64,000 nt of DNA from SIG672 sp045605765 (lineage in GTDB: Bacteria > Bacillota > Clostridia > Oscillospirales > CAG-272). The notes under the pieces are model-generated. The model ran no database searches. It saw only the letters and a list, made by a program, of their open reading frames with translations, and was not told the DNA's origin. The stretch lies in the NCBI GenBank assembly GCA_045605765.1, contig JAZUQQ010000057.1:1-64000 (forward strand), in the 5' to 3' direction. Position 1 is the first letter of the stretch. Each line of letters opens with the position of its first letter. Of this stretch, positions 1-7,884 are shown one piece after another. The position numbers and the translations under genes are program-made.

Positions 1-1236
1 AACGAGCTTTTTGTTACCTTCCTGGAAGTATCTGTCCTTTGAACCTTTTTCCATAGCTGCAAGCGAACCCATACCTCTGTAGACCTTGAAGCGTCTGCCC
101 TGGAATATTTCACATTCGCCGGGGCTTTCTTCACAGCCTGCAAGAAGTGAACCGATCATAACAACTTCAGCACCTGCCGCGATTGATTTTACGCAGTCGC
201 CGCTGTACTTGATACCGCCGTCTGCGATAAGCGGAATACCGTATTTAGCAGACGCCTCATACGCGTCATTTATAGCGGTAAGCTGGGGAACACCCACACC
301 CGCAACTATACGGGTAGTACAGATGGATCCCGGTCCGATACCGACCTTGATAGCATCCGCGCCTGCCTTGATAAGATCCTCTGCCGCCTCGGTGGTAGCA
401 ATATTACCCGCGATAATATCGCAGTCCGGAAAAGCGTTTTTAACCTTATTAAGCATTTTGAGAATATTCATCGAATGTCCGTGAGCAGAGTCAAGAACGA
501 GGAAATCAACGCCGACGTCAACAAGCGCGCCTGCTCTGTCGAGAACATCATTCGTTACTCCGATAGCACCGCCGCAAAGCAGTCTGCCCTTCACATCTTT
601 TGCAGAGTTAGGATATTTCGCTGCCTTTTCGATATCCTTGATGGTGATAAGTCCTTTGAGCTCGAACTTGTCGTTAACAAGAGGAAGCTTTTCGATCTTG
701 TTTTTGATAAGAAGTGCCTTTGCCTGTTCGTGGCTCGTGCCAACGGGAGCAGTAATTAGGTTTTCCTTCGTCATTACCTCGCATATCTTCATATCGTGGC
801 TGTCAAGGAATCTAATATCGCGATTTGTAATTATTCCGACAAGACGACCATTTTCGTCGCAGATCGGCACACCCGATATCTTATATTTATGCATAAGGGA
901 TTCTGCTTCATATACATAGTTGTCGGGGTGAAGGAAGAAGGGGTTTGTAATAACTCCATTCTCGCTTCTCTTTACCTTTTCAACTTCTTCCGCCTGACGC
1001 TCAATGGTCATATTCTTATGTACGACTCCTACGCCGCCCTCGCGCGCTATCGCGATAGCCATTTTGGACTCGGTAACCGTATCCATAGCTGAGCTCATAA
1101 GAGGAATGTTAAGAGTTATCTTTTTCGTAAGCCTGGTGGTTAAATCGACGGTATTGGGCAGAACTTCACTTTTCTGCGGAACCAGAAGCACATCGTCAAA
1201 GGTTATTCCTTCCTTTGAAAACTTGTTGTTAGCCAT
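1..1236 (-). CDS. guaB: IMP dehydrogenase, C-terminus cut by window edge
   Basis: The enzyme oxidises IMP to XMP with NAD+, the committed step of GMP synthesis in the cytosol. About 412 codons are present and the reading frame runs off the left edge, so the last roughly 70 residues are missing. The start is an ATG preceded by GAAAGGA. The N-terminus carries the family signature GITFDDVLL. A CBS pair follows at about residues 90-210. The catalytic loop GPGSICTTR, with the nucleophilic cysteine, and the phosphate-binding DGGI/GSLLAG segments follow in the expected order. It is the first gene behind its own sigma-A promoter and diverges from the lipid kinase gene. Nothing is abnormal apart from the edge truncation. 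Confidence 0.96.
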   Translation of the reverse strand, partial: MANNKFSKEGITFDDVLLVPQKSEVLPNTVDLTTRLTKKITLNIPLMSSAMDTVTESKMAIAIAREGGVGVVHKNMTIERQAEEVEKVKRSENGVITNPFFLHPDNYVYEAESLMHKYKISGVPICDENGRLVGIITNRDIRFLDSHDMKICEVMTKENLITAPVGTSHEQAKALLIKNKIEKLPLVNDKFELKGLITIKDIEKAAKYPNSAKDVKGRLLCGGAIGVTNDVLDRAGALVDVGVDFLVLDSAHGHSMNILKMLNKVKNAFPDCDIIAGNIATTEAAEDLIKAGADAIKVGIGPGSICTTRIVAGVGVPQLTAINDAYEASAKYGIPLIADGGIKYSGDCVKSIAAGAEVVMIGSLLAGCEESPGECEIFQGRRFKVYRGMGSLAAMEKGSKDRYFQEGNKKLV

Positions 1237-1296
1237 AATTTCAAAATCCTTTCTCTGCACTTAGAATTTTAAATATCCGTATGTAATATTATTATA

Positions 1297-1324
1297 ATTA
1301 TACTGAAATTTTTTCATTTGTCAA
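1297..1324 (-). promoter_or_regulatory. sigma-A promoter of guaB
   Basis: Read on the minus strand, TTGACA (1324-1319) and TATAAT (1302-1297) are separated by 16 bases, about 60 bases upstream of the guaB start codon. I see no riboswitch-like structure between promoter and gene. Confidence 0.75.
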
Positions 1325-1391
1325 TAAAAAAACGCGGTAAAATCATTATTTTGTTTTTTCAACAAAAAAAATAAATTTATTTCGACTTTAT

Positions 1392-1420
1392 TTGACAAAT
1401 CCATACTTTTGTGATATAAT
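1392..1420 (+). promoter_or_regulatory. sigma-A promoter of the lipid kinase gene
   Basis: TTGACA at 1392-1397 and TATAAT at 1415-1420 with a 17-base spacer and an extended TGA in front of the -10 box. Transcription should begin near 1427, giving a leader of about 35 bases. Confidence 0.85.
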
Positions 1421-1462
1421 TCCTTCGTTAGGTTATTTTATTCTGAGTGAACCGAGGTAGAT

Positions 1463-2335
1463 ATGGTAAACACCGAAATAAAAAGAACAAATTTTACAAT
1501 AATAAATTCCAAAAAGAAATGTCCCAAAGTGATCGATGAGTCGGAGTGTTATCGTTCGAAAGGACCCGGAGATGCAACCGAAAAAATAGCGGAAGTTTGC
1601 CGCGAGGATCCTTATGCTCACATCACGGTTTACGGCGGTGACGGGAGCGTTTACGAGTCAGTCAACGCTATAATGAAAGCAGGTGCGGGATATACCGCCG
1701 AGCTCACCATAATTCCTTTTGGAACGGGAAACGATTTCGTAAGATCGCTCCCCGACGATGAGAAGATAAGCAAAAGGATAGACCTTGTAAAATTTAATGA
1801 CAAATACGGCGCAAATATAGTTAATATGGGATTTGATTGCGACGTTGTGGCGGTCACGGAAAAGCTAAAAAAATTAAAGCTCGTCAAAGGAAGCCTTGCA
1901 TATGCTATCGGCGTGGTTGCGACTGCATTTCACAAGCTGGGCAAGCACTTTGATATTGAAATGACCCTAGAAAACGGAAGTACAGAGACCTTTAACGGCG
2001 AATATCTGCTCTGTGCCGTTGCAAACGGTAAATATTACGGCGGCGGATTCTGCTGCGCGCCAAACGCCGAGATTGATGACGGAATTCTCGACGTAATTCT
2101 TGTGCGTAAGATATCAAGGCTACGCTTCGCAAAATTTGTAGGCGGTTACAAAAAAGGCTTACATATCCTTCCTGACGGAAGCATCGATCCTAAATACGCA
2201 TCTATTGCCATATACAGAAGATGCACAGCTTTAAAATTCAAAAACGTCGGACGGCTTTGCGCGGACGGCGAGATAATCGAGTGCGGTGACGTTGACTTTT
2301 CAGTCGCGCACAAAGCGATAAACATCGTTAAATAG
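1463..2335 (+). CDS. diacylglycerol kinase / YegS-family lipid kinase
   Basis: This 290-residue protein belongs to the DAGK catalytic family, which phosphorylates diacylglycerol or related lipids with ATP at the membrane face. It shows the nucleotide-binding signature VYGGDGSVYES at about residues 57-67 and the second motif PFGTGNDF at about 88-95. The C-terminal half has the family's beta-sandwich pattern, including the GGGFCCAPNAEIDDGILDV stretch. The start ATG follows GAGGTAG at proper distance and the length is normal. It stands alone between its own promoter and a strong terminator. The exact lipid substrate cannot be read from the sequence; DgkB (phosphatidylglycerol turnover) is a reasonable guess. 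Confidence 0.88.
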   Translation: MVNTEIKRTNFTIINSKKKCPKVIDESECYRSKGPGDATEKIAEVCREDPYAHITVYGGDGSVYESVNAIMKAGAGYTAELTIIPFGTGNDFVRSLPDDEKISKRIDLVKFNDKYGANIVNMGFDCDVVAVTEKLKKLKLVKGSLAYAIGVVATAFHKLGKHFDIEMTLENGSTETFNGEYLLCAVANGKYYGGGFCCAPNAEIDDGILDVILVRKISRLRFAKFVGGYKKGLHILPDGSIDPKYASIAIYRRCTALKFKNVGRLCADGEIIECGDVDFSVAHKAINIVK

Positions 2336-2347
2336 TTAAATAAATTC

Positions 2348-2378
2348 AACGCAGTCCTTGAAGACTGCGTTTTGTTTT
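2348..2378 (+). terminator. intrinsic terminator after lipid kinase gene
   Basis: A nine-base-pair stem AACGCAGTC/GACTGCGTT with a six-base loop is followed by TTGTTTT. Confidence 0.85.
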
Positions 2379-2414
2379 GCAAGCAATTTTAAACATTTAT
2401 ATACCGGAAGTTAT

Positions 2415-2442
2415 GACCTATAAACTTTTCAAACATATTATA
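2415..2442 (+). promoter_or_regulatory. candidate sigma-K promoter of dpaAB
   Basis: The sequence shows gAC at 2415-2417, then 16 bases, then CATATTATA at 2434-2442. This matches the mother-cell sigma-K pattern (AC, 16-17 bases, CATAnnnTA). In studied spore formers dipicolinate synthase is a late mother-cell gene, so the match is in the right place. The pattern is short and AT-rich, so a chance match is possible. Confidence 0.5.
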
Positions 2443-2517
2443 TAGAGTAGGTAAATATTACCGCAAAGAAAATAGAAACGAAGTATAAAATATTCAGAAA
2501 GGTGGTCAGACAGCCTT

Positions 2518-3405
2518 GTGAAGGAAAAAAATATAAAAATCGCAGTAATCGGCGGAGATGTGCGTCAGCTTTATATAGCAAAAGAACTTTCAAATCTCGG
2601 ATACGACGTCTATATCTTTGGAATAGAAATACAACGACTTGAAGATGGAGAGAATTTCACGCGCTGCCAAACGCTATCCGAAGCGGCAGACGAAACATTT
2701 ATGATGGTACTGCCGCTTCCCTTTTCCCGTGACAAATCAACACTTAACGCACCTTTTTCCGCAAAAAAAATAGCTCTTTCAGAAATTTATGCAGTATCCA
2801 AAGAAGTACCTTATATAGCCGCAGGACTTATTGACGAAGTATCGCGTAAAAAATTTTCGGACGACTGCTTTCTCATAGACTATGCACAGAGCGAGGAATT
2901 TTCGGTGAAAAATGCCTATGCCACGGTCGAAGGTGCTTTATCAATAGCTATACGAGAGATACCGATTACCCTGCGCGGTTCGATCGTGGCGGTCACAGGA
3001 TACGGCAGAATAAGTAAGCTTCTTGTTCGCGCGCTCATCTCGCTCGGCGCCAATGTAAAGGTGTTTGCGCGAAAACAGCTCGACAGAACTTCTGCAGGGA
3101 TGGAAGGAGCGAGAGCGTATTCTATTTCGGATATAGAAGAAAACATTTCGGACGTAGATCTTGTAATCAATACCGTGCCCTCGGTGATAATCGATAAAGG
3201 TGCGCTTAGTATGCTATCAAAGCGCGCGGTTATTATGGAGCTTGCCTCCCATCCCGGTGGAGTTGTGAAGCGTGATGCCGAGGATCTCGGAATACACTAT
3301 GTAAACGCTCAGTCATTACCGGGGAAATATTCCCCAATCTCAGCCGCCAAAACAATACTTGAAAGCATTTTCACTGAACTTTCCGAAAGAGAGGTGCCGA
3401 TATGA
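2518..3405 (+). CDS. dpaA: dipicolinate synthase subunit A
   Basis: DpaA (SpoVFA) together with DpaB oxidises dihydrodipicolinate to dipicolinic acid in the mother cell. The acid is then pumped into the forespore, where it dries and protects the core. The 295-residue protein has an N-terminal segment typical of the family. A Rossmann fold follows, with the dinucleotide-binding stretch VAVTGYGRISKLLVRAL at about residues 159-175. The start is GTG, chosen because AAAGGTGGTC lies just upstream and no better ATG exists. Its stop overlaps the dpaB start by four bases (ATGA), which implies translational coupling. A sigma-K-like promoter lies about 75 bases upstream. Confidence 0.93.
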   Translation: MKEKNIKIAVIGGDVRQLYIAKELSNLGYDVYIFGIEIQRLEDGENFTRCQTLSEAADETFMMVLPLPFSRDKSTLNAPFSAKKIALSEIYAVSKEVPYIAAGLIDEVSRKKFSDDCFLIDYAQSEEFSVKNAYATVEGALSIAIREIPITLRGSIVAVTGYGRISKLLVRALISLGANVKVFARKQLDRTSAGMEGARAYSISDIEENISDVDLVINTVPSVIIDKGALSMLSKRAVIMELASHPGGVVKRDAEDLGIHYVNAQSLPGKYSPISAAKTILESIFTELSEREVPI

Positions 3406-3959
3406 TAGGTTGGGCATTTTGCGGATCGTTTTGTACTATGTCAAAAGCAATATCTTATATGGAAAAGCTCTCCAAAAAGAACGATATAGTACCGATAATG
3501 AGTTATTCGGTGCAAAACACGGTTACGAGATTCGGAACTTCCGAGGAATTTCGTAAAAGAATCGAGATTGCTTGCGGCAAAGAAGTTCTCGCGTCAATCG
3601 CGACCTGCGAACCGATAGGACCAAAAAACTTTCTTTCTGCTCTAATAATCGCGCCTTGTACGGGCAATACGCTTGCCAAGATCGCATCGGGCATAACCGA
3701 TACCCCCGTAACTATGGCAGCAAAAGCGCATCTTCGAAACGAAAAACCTCTAATCATTGCTCTTGCTTCCAACGATGCAATGTCGGCGAACTTTAAAAAT
3801 CTTGCTTCACTTTTAGAGCGAAAAAACGTATATTTCGTACCACTTTCGCAAGACGATCCAACAAACAAGCCAAGTTCACTAGTTGCAGATTTTGATAAGA
3901 TCGAAGAAACGCTTGAATACGCTATGCGTGGCGTACAGATACGTCCGCTGTTTTTATAA
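3402..3959 (+). CDS. dpaB: dipicolinate synthase subunit B (flavoprotein)
   Basis: This 185-residue protein is the flavoprotein-like partner of DpaA (SpoVFB) and a member of the Dfp/HFCD flavin-binding superfamily. Characteristic segments are GWAFCGSFCTMSKA at the N-terminus, SVQNTVTRFG, and the flavin-fold motif IIAPCTGNTLAKIASGITDTPV at about residues 84-105. The ATG overlaps the dpaA stop by four bases, so the two subunits are made together. A strong terminator follows, so the transcript holds just these two genes. Length and motifs are those of the family. Confidence 0.93.
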   Translation: MIGWAFCGSFCTMSKAISYMEKLSKKNDIVPIMSYSVQNTVTRFGTSEEFRKRIEIACGKEVLASIATCEPIGPKNFLSALIIAPCTGNTLAKIASGITDTPVTMAAKAHLRNEKPLIIALASNDAMSANFKNLASLLERKNVYFVPLSQDDPTNKPSSLVADFDKIEETLEYAMRGVQIRPLFL

Positions 3960-3972
3960 AACAAAACGAATA

Positions 3973-4018
3973 AAACGGCAACCGTGAAGTTAAATTGCAT
4001 CGGTTGCCGTTTATTTTC
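3973..4018 (+). terminator. intrinsic terminator after dpaB
   Basis: AAACGGCAACCG pairs with CGGTTGCCGTTT across a 16-base loop, and a T-rich tract follows. Confidence 0.85.
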
Positions 4019-4134
4019 CTTTTTTTGGGTGTTTTAACAGATTTATTCGGAAATTACAAGATTTTCAAAGGATATTACATCTATTAACTGAGAAAAATTT
4101 TAATGTAGTAAAACAAAGGAAGGTGGTTTACAAT

Positions 4135-4929
4135 ATGAAAAGATATTTGATAAAAATTTCGACGGTTGTTGCTTCGTTTGTCTTGCTTTTAACATCTTTG
4201 CTGAGCGTTTCACCCATATACGCATCTTCGTGCAAGGCATATAACTGGTACTGCAAGAGAAACGATACACACGACACCCCGACTCTGGATGCTGATTTTT
4301 CCTTTATAAGCAAATACGACGGATATTACGCCAACCTCAACGTAAAGGAAAACGACAAAGTAATATATCTGACATTTGATGCGGGATACGAAAACGGAAA
4401 TATCGAGAAAATCCTTGATATAATGAAAACTCACAATGCCCGCGGTGCTTTTTTTATTCTTGAAAATCTAATATTTAAAAATCCCGATCTGGTTCAAAGG
4501 ATGGCGGACGAAGGGCATCTCGTATGTAATCATACCGCTAAGCATCCCGATATGACAAAGATCACAGACTACGATATTTTTGCCAAGCAGCTTTATCGTC
4601 TCGAAGAAGCGTATACAGAATTAACCGGTGAGGAAATGGCTAAGATATACAGACCGCCTGAAGGACGTTTTTCCGAACAAAACCTTGAATTTGCTCAAAA
4701 GCTTGGATACAATACCGTTTTTTGGTCGTTTGCCTACGCCGATTGGGACAACAACAAACAACCACCCTGCGAGAAAGCACTTGAAAAACTACTCGCGCAC
4801 ACGCACAACGGAGAGATTCTTCTGCTCCATCCCACCTCTCAGACAAATGCTGAAATACTCGACAGTTTTCTTACCTCGCTCGAAAAAGAAGGATACCGTT
4901 TCGGGTGTATTACAGAATTATGGTCATAA
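4135..4929 (+). CDS. pdaA: delta-lactam-forming peptidoglycan de-N-acetylase (PdaA)
   Basis: PdaA removes the acetyl group from muramic acid in the spore cortex, a step toward the muramic delta-lactam that germination lytic enzymes recognise. A signal peptide or membrane anchor spans about residues 1-30. The NodB fold then shows LTFDAGYENGN (metal-binding Asp), the metal histidines in NHTAKHPDM, RPPEGRFSE and LLLHPTS. The DAGYENG variant of the first motif is typical of PdaA rather than generic deacetylases. I prefer ATG 4135, served by AAAGGAAGGTGG, over an in-frame GTG at 4123 that lies inside that ribosome site. It overlaps the next deacetylase gene and sits just after dpaAB, which supports a spore role. 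Confidence 0.9.
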   Translation: MKRYLIKISTVVASFVLLLTSLLSVSPIYASSCKAYNWYCKRNDTHDTPTLDADFSFISKYDGYYANLNVKENDKVIYLTFDAGYENGNIEKILDIMKTHNARGAFFILENLIFKNPDLVQRMADEGHLVCNHTAKHPDMTKITDYDIFAKQLYRLEEAYTELTGEEMAKIYRPPEGRFSEQNLEFAQKLGYNTVFWSFAYADWDNNKQPPCEKALEKLLAHTHNGEILLLHPTSQTNAEILDSFLTSLEKEGYRFGCITELWS

Positions 4930-5603
4930 CTAAGAAAGCTCTCAAATCTTTTGCAGTTGTAGCACTGATTTTTTCGTTTCTGATTGGAACAAATACTACC
5001 CATACTGAAGGTGTTTATTCAAAAAACGAATCCGAAAAACGCATTGCCCTCACATTTGACGACGGTCCACACAAAAAATATACCGAGGAGATACTGGATA
5101 TCCTTGACGCTTACAAGGTAAAAGCGACATTTTTCGTAGTGGGCGTCTGCGCCGAAAAATATCCCGAAATAATTGCAAGAGAAATAGCATCGGGACACGA
5201 AATAGGAAATCACACCTACTCACACATTCATCTGCACGGCGCAAGCGGAAGTGTCCTTGCGGGTGAGATTGACAAAACGGAGCAGCTTCTATTTGAGAAC
5301 AACGGATATTCGACTACGCTATTTCGTCCTCCCGAAGGAGTATGCAACGATACCGTCCGTGCGGTAGCAAAGGATATGAATTATTCGCTCGTTCTCTGGA
5401 CAGTCGATACCAAAGACTGGGTGCCCGTATCCTGCGATAGCATAGTAAACACGGTTATAAAAAGCGCAGGCGGCGGCGAGATAATCCTTATGCACGACTA
5501 CGTGGTCGGAAAAAGCAATACTCCCGACGCGCTCAGGATACTGATACCGAGGCTGCTCGCCGAAGGTTACACCTTTGTAACTGTTTCCGAGCTCTTGGAA
5601 TAA
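4920..5603 (+). CDS. polysaccharide deacetylase, PdaB-like
   Basis: This protein of about 227 residues has an N-terminal hydrophobic signal and a NodB-homology deacetylase domain. Visible motifs are LTFDDGPHKKYT (catalytic and metal Asp), the metal histidines in GNHTYSH, FRPPEG, LWTVDTKDW and the final ILMHD. It probably deacetylates peptidoglycan sugars outside the membrane. Because it is coupled to pdaA, a cortex role like that of PdaB is likely. The start is uncertain. ATG 4920 overlaps the pdaA stop by ten bases and lacks a clear ribosome site. An in-frame GTG at 4905 sits 12 bases after AGAAGGA. A terminator follows the gene. Confidence 0.87.
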   Translation: MVITKKALKSFAVVALIFSFLIGTNTTHTEGVYSKNESEKRIALTFDDGPHKKYTEEILDILDAYKVKATFFVVGVCAEKYPEIIAREIASGHEIGNHTYSHIHLHGASGSVLAGEIDKTEQLLFENNGYSTTLFRPPEGVCNDTVRAVAKDMNYSLVLWTVDTKDWVPVSCDSIVNTVIKSAGGGEIILMHDYVVGKSNTPDALRILIPRLLAEGYTFVTVSELLE

Positions 5604-5605
5604 AT

Positions 5606-5636
5606 AAACGGCTTCAAAAGAAGCCGTTTTGTTTTT
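5606..5636 (+). terminator. intrinsic terminator after the deacetylase pair
   Basis: AAACGGCTTC and GAAGCCGTTT form a ten-pair stem with a short A-rich loop, followed by TGTTTTT. Confidence 0.88.
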
Positions 5637-5639
5637 AAA

Positions 5640-5855
5640 CAGACATTAGATAATCGCATCTCTTATTTGCAAGCAGAAGATACTCGTGCTTGATTTCATT
5701 CGACAAGGCTTTCAAATCCAAGGCTGCTGAAATACTCCATACCTTTAATCACGTCTGCTATCGGCTTTTCATGATTATCGTATACGAATAAGGCGTTGGT
5801 ATTTATTGCTTTTTTTATTTCTTCTTTTTCCTTTGCTTACTATCGCGCACAGGTA
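5640..5855 (-). pseudogene. possible gene remnant downstream of ygiQ
   Basis: On the minus strand a stretch without an ATG start opens inside the ygiQ 3' end and reads about 42 codons of natural-looking protein (ending GMEYFSSLGFESLVE) before a TGA. A second frame then continues for about 26 codons (ending EYLLLANKRCDYLMSV) before its own stop. Both frames use codons like the neighbours. This is what a decapitated, frameshifted gene would look like, but the stretch is short and I recognise no family. It could also be chance. Confidence 0.3.
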
Positions 5856-7809
5856 ATTTTTTGCGAGCATCTCCGCTCTTTATGTTTGTTCGCGTCTTTT
5901 CCTGCTTTTGATTCTTTTGAGTGCCAAAGCGCGTATTTTGGCGCTCGAACGGCTTTTGACAGCTATTTACACCTCTACCTTTCTGATAAGCAGGTCGGAC
6001 AAGGCAACTTGGTCCGTTTCCGATAAGATCCTCTCTGCCGCACTTATGAAGTGCCTCACGCACTATATCGGCGTTTTCCGGTCTGTTAAATTGAAGAAGT
6101 GCTCTTTGCATAGTCTTACCGTAATAATCTCCCTCGCAGTAGACCTCTTTCATCGTAAGCGGATCAAAGCCCGTATAGAACATAACGGTAGATGCAGTTC
6201 CGGGAGTAGGATAGTAATCCTGAACCTGTTCGGGAGAGCAGCCGATCTTTTTGAGATACTCGGCAAGACTGACCGCATCGGAAAGGCGGCTTCCGGGGTG
6301 GCTCGACATAAGATACGGCACGAGATACTGCTCCTTGCCGACCTCTTTCGTTATCTGGAAAAATCTCTTTCTGAATTTTTCGTAAACGTCTATTGAGGGC
6401 TTACCCATACATTTAAGAACGTGATCGCTCGAATGCTCGGGAGCGACCTTAAGTTGACCGCTGACGTGATCCTTTACGAGCTTTTTGAAAAAGGTTTCGT
6501 CCTCGTCGTAGATCAGATAGTCAAAGCGAATTCCCGAACGGATAAACACTTTTTTGATTTTCGGAATTGCCTCGACCTTTTTCAAAAGCTCGATATATTC
6601 TCTATGATCGACTTTCAGATTTTTACAGGGTGTCGGAGTCAGACATTTTCGTCCTGAGCAGACTCCGTCTGCGAGCTGCTTGTCGCAGGCAGGGTATCGA
6701 AAGTTAGCGGTAGGCCCGCCAATATCGTGAATATATCCCTTAAATCCGGGCATTTTTGTAATAAGCTCTGCCTCGGCAACAACGCTTTCTATACTGCGCG
6801 AACGTACGCTTCTTCCCTGATGAAAGGCAAGTGCACAGAAATTACAAGCACCAAAGCAGCCTCTGTTATGAGTTATCGAGAACTCGACCTCCTGTATTCC
6901 GGGAACGCCGCCGTCACCCGAATACATCGGGTGCCACTTACGAGTATAAGGAAGTGCATAAACTCTGTCGAGTTCTTCTCTTTCAAGCGGTGGCATCGGC
7001 GGATTCTGCACGAGCATCTTATCTCCGTACATTTCGGTAACCGCTCTTCCGCGAACGCTATCCTGCTCTCTATACTGTATTCCGAAAGCCTTTGCGTGGG
7101 CTTTTTTATCGTTTTTTACCTCGTCAAATGAAGGACACGCTACCGATTGAAAATGGAGCGTATCGTCTGCTTTTGTAAGATATACCGTTCCGCGAACATC
7201 ATGTATCTTCTTTATCGGAACACCTTTGTCGAGAAGCTTTGCGATACGGAGCAAGATATTCTCTCCCATTCCGTATGTCAGAATATCAGCCCTTGAATCA
7301 ACGAGGACCGAGCGTCTGATACGATTTTCCCAATAATCGTAGTGCGAAAAACGGCGAAGCGACGCTTCGAGTCCTCCGAGAATTATCGGCACGTCACCGT
7401 AAGCCTCACGTATTCTGTTAGAATATACGATAGTTGCCCTATCCGGACGAAGTCCTGTCTTACCGCCGGGCGAATAATAATCGTACGAGCGTTTCTTTTT
7501 CGCAGCGGTATAGTGCGCGACCATTGAGTCAATATTTCCCGCACTTACGAGAAATCCGAGGCGCGGTCTGCCAAAGCGCTTAAAATCCTCACAGCTCTTA
7601 TAATCGGGCTGAGCGAGTATCGCTACTCTGAAGCCCGCGTCTTCAAGAACTCTTGAAATTATTGCCATTCCGAACGAGGGATGATCGACGTAAGCATCTC
7701 CCGTTACGTAAACGAAGTCAGGAACGCTCCAACCAAGAGCATTACATTCTTCTTTCGTTACGGGAAGAAAACTCTCCCCAAGTCGAGGCGTATAGTTCAC
7801 TTTTGCCAT
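5815..7809 (-). CDS. ygiQ: YgiQ-family radical SAM protein
   Basis: This 664-residue cytosolic protein belongs to the UPF0313/YgiQ radical SAM family, whose biochemical role is still unsettled. The N-terminal third is cobalamin-domain-like (AYVDHPSFGMAIISRVLEDAGF, then FLVSAGNIDSMV and IILGGLEASLRR). The radical SAM core carries the cluster cysteines in RGCFGACNFCALAFHQGR. It is followed by GGPTANFRYPAC and the IKKVFIRSGIRFDY and LKVAPEHSS segments typical of the family. The C-terminus ends in a lysine/arginine-rich tail. Start ATG follows AAGAGGAA. It is the last gene before the convergent deacetylase terminator and is separated from infB by about 75 bases. Confidence 0.92.
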   Translation of the reverse strand: MAKVNYTPRLGESFLPVTKEECNALGWSVPDFVYVTGDAYVDHPSFGMAIISRVLEDAGFRVAILAQPDYKSCEDFKRFGRPRLGFLVSAGNIDSMVAHYTAAKKKRSYDYYSPGGKTGLRPDRATIVYSNRIREAYGDVPIILGGLEASLRRFSHYDYWENRIRRSVLVDSRADILTYGMGENILLRIAKLLDKGVPIKKIHDVRGTVYLTKADDTLHFQSVACPSFDEVKNDKKAHAKAFGIQYREQDSVRGRAVTEMYGDKMLVQNPPMPPLEREELDRVYALPYTRKWHPMYSGDGGVPGIQEVEFSITHNRGCFGACNFCALAFHQGRSVRSRSIESVVAEAELITKMPGFKGYIHDIGGPTANFRYPACDKQLADGVCSGRKCLTPTPCKNLKVDHREYIELLKKVEAIPKIKKVFIRSGIRFDYLIYDEDETFFKKLVKDHVSGQLKVAPEHSSDHVLKCMGKPSIDVYEKFRKRFFQITKEVGKEQYLVPYLMSSHPGSRLSDAVSLAEYLKKIGCSPEQVQDYYPTPGTASTVMFYTGFDPLTMKEVYCEGDYYGKTMQRALLQFNRPENADIVREALHKCGREDLIGNGPSCLVRPAYQKGRGVNSCQKPFERQNTRFGTQKNQKQEKTRTNIKSGDARKKLPVRDSKQRKKKK

Positions 7810-7829
7810 CTTTTTTATTCCTCTTTAAG

Positions 7830-7879
7830 TAAAACCGCCGTAGCAGAGGCTTATTTTAAGCTCCGACACAGCGGTTTTG
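7830..7879 (-). terminator. hairpin between infB and ygiQ, possible weak terminator
   Basis: AAAACCGC and GCGGTTTT bracket a long imperfect stem in the infB-ygiQ gap. The only T-run is part of the stem, so termination may be partial and ygiQ may receive read-through. Confidence 0.45.
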
Positions 7880-7884
7880 CAAAA

